Source: Pithys albifrons albifrons (taxonomy: Eukaryota > Chordata > Aves > Passeriformes > Thamnophilidae). Taken from it: DNA of 64,000 nt. The position numbers were made by a program, and so were the translations under genes. The DNA lies in contig NC_092486.1 in the NCBI RefSeq assembly GCF_047495875.1, positions 992,001 to 1,056,000 of the forward strand, written 5' to 3'. Below are positions 59,317-64,000 of the stretch, in pieces (within the stretch, counting starts at the first letter, position 1; every line of letters starts with the position of its first letter). The notes beneath the pieces were generated by a model, which was not told the DNA's origin, searched no databases, and saw only the letters and a program-made list of their open reading frames with translations.

Positions 59317-60138
59317 ATGGCCAGGCCGCTCCTCTCCTGCCTCCTGGTGCTGCTGCTCCTCGGTGTCTGCGCCGACGTCGCCTTGGCCAAGAAGGGCAAA
59401 ACCAAGCCCGGGGGTGGCACGTGGGGCACGGGCAGCCACCGCCAGCCCAGCTACCCCCGCCAGCCCGGCTACCCCCAGAACCCGGGGTACCCCCACCAGC
59501 CCAGCTACCCCCACAACCCGGGCTACCCCCACAACCCGGGGTACCCCCACAACCCGGGGTACCCCCACAACCCCGGCTACCCCCACAACCCCGGCTACCC
59601 GGGCTGGAACCCGGGCTACAACCCCAGCGGGGGCACCTACCACAACCAGAAGCCGTGGAAGGGGCCCAAGCACAAGACCAACTTCAAGCACATGGCGGGC
59701 GCGGCGGCGGCGGGCGCCGTGGTGGGCGGGCTGGGCGGCTACGCCGTGGGCCGCGCCATGTCGGGGCTGCAGTACCGCTTCGACAGCCCCGACGAGTACC
59801 GCTGGTGGAACGAGAACGCCGCGCGCTACCCCAACCAGGTGTACTTCCGCAACTACGGCCGCGCCGACGTGCCGCAGGACGTCTTCGTGGCCGACTGCTT
59901 CAACATCACCGTCACCGAGCACAGCATCGGCCCCGCCGCCAGGAGGAACGGCTCGGAGCCCGGCGCCGCGCTCAACCAGACCGAGGCGGAGCTGGAGACC
60001 CGGGTGGTGACCAAGGTGATCCGCGAGATGTGCGTGCAGCAGTACCGCGAGTACGTCCTGGCCAACGGCGCCCGGCCGCGCCTCGCCGACGCCCCGCTCG
60101 CCGCCCTCCTGCTGCTCGTCCTCGTCGCCATGCACTGA
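59317..60138 (+). CDS. PRNP: Major prion protein, complete
   Basis: PRNP encodes the cellular prion protein, a GPI-anchored copper-binding glycoprotein of the neuronal surface. The coding region is one uninterrupted exon of 273 residues, as in other vertebrates; the acceptor (cttgtgtcccacag) ends at 59314, two bases before the ATG. Order of parts: signal peptide about 1-24 (LLSCLLVLLLLGVC), basic cluster KKGKTKP, eight tandem hexapeptides of the avian PHNPGY type about 47-94, the conserved hydrophobic segment AGAAAAGAVVGGLGGYAVG about 127-145, then the folded domain with YRWW, glycosylation sites at Asn196, Asn211 and Asn220, and a disulphide pair Cys194-Cys239. A hydrophobic tail (LAALLLLVLVAMH) is the GPI signal. 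Nearly all third codon positions are G or C, in sharp contrast with the intron before it. No break or frameshift is present. Confidence 0.98.
   Translation: MARPLLSCLLVLLLLGVCADVALAKKGKTKPGGGTWGTGSHRQPSYPRQPGYPQNPGYPHQPSYPHNPGYPHNPGYPHNPGYPHNPGYPHNPGYPGWNPGYNPSGGTYHNQKPWKGPKHKTNFKHMAGAAAAGAVVGGLGGYAVGRAMSGLQYRFDSPDEYRWWNENAARYPNQVYFRNYGRADVPQDVFVADCFNITVTEHSIGPAARRNGSEPGAALNQTEAELETRVVTKVIREMCVQQYREYVLANGARPRLADAPLAALLLLVLVAMH
59450..59603 (+). repeat. 18-bp coding repeat of PRNP hexapeptides
   Basis: Eight 18-bp units (tacccccacaacccgggc type) encode PRQPGY, PQNPGY, PHQPSY and five PHNPGY, then a variant with GWN. Mammals have octapeptides here instead. The five central units are nearly identical at DNA level. 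Confidence 0.95.
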
Positions 60139-60279
60139 GCGCTGCGGGGAGGCCGCGGCTTCCCGGTGTCACCTGGGGCCCCCGGGGGACCCTCCCGGCC
60201 CCCCGTTCTTGCTTGTGGTTGTCGTTGGTGAAGAGCCCTTGGGGTGTGCGGGCACCGACGCTCTGCGTCGGCTCCTTGG

Positions 60280-60965
60280 GGTTCAGTTCCATCTCCTCCC
60301 TGGGATTCAGTTCCATCTCCTCCTTGGGGTGACTTCCATGAGCTCCTTGGGGTTCAGTTCCATCTCCTCCCTGGGATTCAGTTCCATCTCCTCCCTGGGG
60401 TTCAGTTCCATCTCCTCCCTGGGATTCAGTTCCATCTCCTCCCTGGGATTCAGTTCCATCTCCTCCTTGGGGTGACTTCCATGAGCTCCTTGGGGTTCAG
60501 TTCCATCCTCTCCCTGGGATTGTTCCATCTCCTCCTTGGGGTGACCTCCATGAGCTCCTTGGGTTCAATTCCATTCCCTCCTTGGGGTTCAGTTCCATCA
60601 CCTGGGGGTTCACCCCCATCTCCTCCCTGGGTTCAGTTCCCTCACCTTGTTGGGGTGACCTCCATGAGCTCCTTGGGGTTCAGTTCCATCCCCTCCCTGG
60701 GGTTCAGTTCCATCCCCTCCTTGGGGTTTAGCCCCATCACCTCCTCAGGGTTTTCTTCCACCACCTTGTGGGGATTCAGTTCCATCACTTTGGAGTTTAA
60801 TTCCATCCCCACCTTGGAGTTCAATTCCACCCCCTGTCCTCGGGGTTCAGTTCCATCCCCTCCTTGGGGTTCAATTCCATCCCCTCCTTGGGGTTTAATT
60901 CCATCACCTCCTTGGGGTGACCTCCATCCCTTCCTCAGGGTTTACCCCCATCCCCTCCTTGGGGT
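60280..60965. repeat. ~24-bp minisatellite in PRNP 3' UTR (~27 units)
   Basis: Unit tgggattcagttccatctcc tccc, with variants ttggggtgacttccatgagc. It begins about 140 bp after the PRNP stop codon and is probably transcribed, since no poly(A) signal precedes it. Confidence 0.93.
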
Positions 60966-61375
60966 TGCCTCTGGTTTAGGCAACTGGGTACAGTTCCCCT
61001 CCCCACCCCAAAGGCGTCCCCAGCGGGGCAGGGCAGCGCTGGCTCTGCATGTGCCCCAAACCCGGGGCCTTCCCCACCTGCTCCTCCTCCTCGGGGTCAC
61101 CCCCAGAGGGCCCAGGCAGGGGGGTTTCTTCTTGGCAGCCCTGCAGGAGCATCTCCCCAGGACCCCTTTGCTGCCAGGGAGGGTTTATGGGACCCCCTTC
61201 CCTGGGACACCCCTGGATCCCACAGGATGGGGGCACACACGGGGGTTTCATGCAAAAAGCTGCCACGCTGCAATTTTAACCCTTTAATCCCCCCCAAATC
61301 CCTTCCCCTTGTCCACATGGACCTGCTCCCTCACTACTTTGCCTGCTGCAAAAGCCTCCTGCAGCAACACACCAA

Positions 61376-61381
61376 AATAAA
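61376..61381 (+). terminator. Possible proximal PRNP poly(A) signal
   Basis: aataaa in accaaaataaagtcattttt, about 1.24 kb after the stop codon. The T-rich sequence after it would suit cleavage. Confidence 0.5.
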
Positions 61382-62205
61382 GTCATTTTTATCCCCCCCC
61401 AGCACCCCCAGTCTTTCTTAGGCTGCCTAAGGCAAAAACTGCTGCTGAATGCCCCAAGTAACCCCCAAATCCCCCCAAGACGGGTTGTCCCAGCCCGAGG
61501 AAAGGCTATTTTGGATGCTGCAGGTGGCAAGTCACACCCATCCTTCAGCACCTCGACCCAGAGGACATTAAAATGCAGCCAAAAGGATGCTCAGGGTGGG
61601 CCAAGAGACTCAAATCAGCTCAGTCGTGGAGTTCCAGCCTCGGGAACAAGAAGCCTGGAAGAAAAGCCACCCCTGGGCGGGATTCCTGGTGGCTCCGTGG
61701 CCTCCTGTGGCTCGTGGGTGACCTGCAGCCCCCGGCACGTCGCGCTTGTCCCACCCACTCCAGTCTCGTGTGTTTTGCTTTGCAAGGCACTGAATGACAC
61801 TGTTGTCCCTTTGCTTCGGTGTGAGCTGAGTGCAGGACTGTAAATATCAAGCTGTAAATGCAGACGGAGGGTGACCCTCGAGGATGTTGACGGCCAAAGC
61901 AGGGCTTTGTGTGGCTGTTTGTAACCCCTCAGCGCTGCATGCTCGGCAGGTCCCGCCCTTTCCTCAGTGTTCCCCCCTCTGCTCCACATTAAACTGGATA
62001 AAGCCAAGCTGCACCTTCAGCCTCCTTCGTGCAAACCCCGAAGGGGCGTTTTCCAGCCTGTCTGTGCCCCCTTTGTCCCCTTCCAGCACCACATTTGGCC
62101 TCAGCCCCACGATCCTGAGCCTTTCCCCTGCCCTGCTCCCACCAGCACTGTCGCTGCAGTCCAGCAAAAGATTTTCTAATTTCTGTCTGATTCTGATTTC
62201 TGTCT

Positions 62206-62211
62206 AATAAA
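62206..62211 (+). terminator. Possible distal PRNP poly(A) signal
   Basis: aataaa in tgtctaataaaagagttttt, followed by the GT-rich ggttgctgttttggtggc. This gives a 3' UTR of about 2.1 kb. The sequence context is better than at the proximal site. Confidence 0.6.
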
Positions 62212-62274
62212 AGAGTTTTTACGGTTGCTGTTTTGGTGGCATTAAGCCTGACCCAAGCCCTGCTTCACCATGGA

Positions 62275-62658
62275 ATGAATCATGGAATGCTTTGGGCTGG
62301 AAGGGACCTCAAAGCCCACCCAGTGCCACCCCTGCCCTGGGCAGGGACACCTCCCACTGTCCCAGGGGGCTCCAGCCTGGCCTTGGGCACTCCCAGGACT
62401 GGGGCAGCCACAGCCTCTCTGGGAATCCCAGCCCAGCCCCTCCCCACCCTCACAGAGAGGAATTTCTTCCCAATATTCCATCTAAATCACTTTTCCAGTA
62501 GGAGCTATTTCCCCTTGTCCTGTCTCTCCCTCCCTTGTCCCCAGTCCCTCTCCAGCTCTCCTGGAGCCTCTTCAGGCCTTGAAAGGGGCTCTCAGGTCTT
62601 CTCTGGGAATCCCATCCACAACCTCACAGACAACAATTCCTTTCCCAGTATCCCATCA
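62275..62658 (-). mobile_element. CR1 copies (antisense), left part
   Basis: Starts gaatcatggaatgctttggg and reads ccctgggcagggacacctcc and ccagctctcctggagcctct. A further piece of the same orientation (about 62596-62658) ends at cccagtatcccatca, where a sense CR1 interrupts it. Confidence 0.82.
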
Positions 62659-63151
62659 GTTCTGGGCCCCTCAGGTTGGGGAGGACATTGAGGGGCTGCA
62701 GCAATTCCAGAGAAGAGCAACGAGGCTGGAGAAGGGCCTGGAGCCCCAGCCCTGTGGGGAGAGGCTGAGGGAGCTGGGGGGGTTCAGCCTGCAGAAGAGG
62801 AGGCTCAGGGGGGACCTCAGCACTGTCTGGAACTGCCTGACAGGAGGTTGGACCCAGGGGGGGTTGGGCTCTTCTCCCACACAACCAGCAATGGCACAAG
62901 AGGGCACGGCCTTAAGCTGTGCCAGGGCAGGTTTGGGTTGGATATGGGGAGGGAATTCTTTGCAGAGAGGGTGGTCAGGCCTTGGAATGGGCTGCCCAGA
63001 GAGGGGGTGGATTCCCCATCCCTGGAGGTGTTTAAGGTGAGACTGGATGTGGCACTCGGTGCCCTGGGCTGGTGATCCCAGTGGGGATGGGTCAAGGGTT
63101 GGGCTGGATGATCTCAGAGGTCTCTCCCAACCCAACTGATTCTCTGATTCT
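62659..63151 (+). mobile_element. CR1 copy nested in older CR1
   Basis: A sense CR1 3' portion: gcagcaattccagagaagag, ggctgagggagctggggggg, gcacaagagggcacggcctt, tggaatgggctgcccagaga, ending at the tail gattctctgattctat. It interrupts the antisense copy exactly between cccatca and atccctgccctctggcag, which are contiguous at 49880-49900. Confidence 0.88.
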
Positions 63152-63560
63152 ATCCCTGCCCTCTGGCAGTGGGAAGCCATTCCCTGTGTCCTGTCCCTCC
63201 ATCCCTTGTCCCCACTCCCTCTCCAGCTCTCCTGGAGTCCCTTCAGGCCCTGCCAGGGGCTCTCAGCTCTCCCAGAGCCTTCCCTTCTCCAGGTGACCCC
63301 CCCAGCTCTCCCAGCCTGGCTCCAGAGGGGCTCCAGCCCTGGAGCAGCTCCAGGGCCTCCTTGGGACTCTCCAGCAGCTCCACGTGCTCCTGTTTTTGGG
63401 AATTCCAGACCTGGAGCAGCTTTTGGGGGGGGGTCTCACCTGAGGGGGCACAGGGGGAGAATCCCCTCCTTCCCTGCTGCCCAAACTCTGGGATCAATCC
63501 AGGCTCGGTGCAAATCATTCTCTATATAATTAATTTCCAGCTTTATTTGCTTTTCCCAAC
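63152..63560 (-). mobile_element. CR1 copy (antisense), right part
   Basis: Continues the interrupted antisense copy from atccctgccctctggcagtg to ggtctcacctgagggggcac. From about 63150 to 63560 it matches 49885-50240, including the terminal aatttccagctttatttgc. Confidence 0.78.
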
Positions 63561-64000
63561 CAGCACAGACCAGAGGCCCCACCCCCTGAGAGACCTGGGG
63601 CTGCCCAGTGGCAGGAGGAAAAACCCCCCAAAAAGAAGGATGAAAAAAACCCCAGCCCTTAAAAAGAGAAGGGAAAAAAAATAAACATCCCCTAAAAGAA
63701 TGAAAGAAAAAACCTCCATATTTTCCAAAGTGAATACACGGATATTTCCAGGAAGGGGCTCAGAGCACCTACACAATGAATTTCCCCAGGGCAGGTTTTG
63801 ACCTCAGAAGCAGCACTAAAAATGCTCATTTTGAACCCAAATAACATCTTCCCTTCCCCCCAGCACAGGGAAAATGCTCCAGCCCCCCAAGGAGGGAAAA
63901 CACCAACACTGGCAATGGTCAGATGAGCTCAAAAATAACATTTCCCTTCCTTTGTACAAATAACACCGAATTTTTTAACCCACCATGGGGGTAATTGGGC
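63561..64000. other. Intergenic sequence to window end
   Basis: A-rich stretches near 63610-63720, otherwise unremarkable. No exon was recognised. Confidence 0.45.

Noticed and set aside
59197..60135. 312-codon frame antisense to PRNP and alternative + frames
   Set aside because: They are shadows of a very GC-rich coding exon; only the PRNP frame has family-conserved residues and correct ends.

Overview
This is a window of bird nuclear DNA. It has intron-split genes with GT-AG splice sites, many CR1 retroposon copies (the dominant avian LINE family) and a GC-rich, minisatellite-dense background like that of avian microchromosomes. Adding up my repeat intervals, simple tandem arrays cover roughly 28 kb of the 64 kb. 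The style of the CR1 copies suggests a songbird or close relative, but that is inference. Four conserved genes are recognised: STAMBP (minus, only its first coding exon), DUSP11 (minus, 8 exons), PROM2 (plus, 23 coding exons, complete) and PRNP (plus, single coding exon, complete).

Layout. 1-2532 is STAMBP intron, almost all a ~40-bp minisatellite. The first STAMBP coding exon is at 2533-2753. Its likely CpG-rich promoter is near 6.1-6.4 kb, with three more arrays around it. DUSP11 runs from its start codon at 17282 down to a probable stop at 9277; its introns carry CR1 copies and arrays of ~10, ~21, ~25 and ~30 bp. 17.1-21.0 kb holds the DUSP11 promoter, three arrays and the PROM2 upstream region. 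PROM2 occupies 21039-32154 with a poly(A) signal at 32520. Its 23 exons join in frame to a 827-residue protein, and several introns are filled by private minisatellites or putative LTR insertions.

From 32.6 to 51.3 kb I recognise no gene. The stretch holds a degenerate CR1 element with reverse-transcriptase remnants (36.8-38.6 kb), composite CR1 repeats (49.1-50.2 kb), an AT-rich array, a polypurine GGGAA array and several 15-70-bp minisatellites. A CpG-rich segment with a splice donor at 52053 is the best candidate for the 5' noncoding exon of PRNP. The ~7.3-kb intron that would follow is mostly tandem repeat, up to 150 bp before the PRNP coding exon (59317-60138). The PRNP 3' UTR has its own ~24-bp array and two possible poly(A) sites. 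Beyond it is a CR1 copy nested inside an older, oppositely oriented CR1 copy.

The four genes do not form one pathway: an endosomal deubiquitinase, an RNA 5'-phosphatase, a pentaspan protein of membrane protrusions and the prion protein. Their orthologues map in human to 2p13 (STAMBP, DUSP11), 2q11 (PROM2) and 20p13 (PRNP), so the window shows an avian linkage that mammals lack. I did not find a clearly new biological system. The most unusual signals are structural: a 37-bp near-perfect hairpin in a CR1, strongly strand-asymmetric arrays beside PRNP and in PROM2 intron 14, and a composite CR1 repeat present twice almost unchanged.
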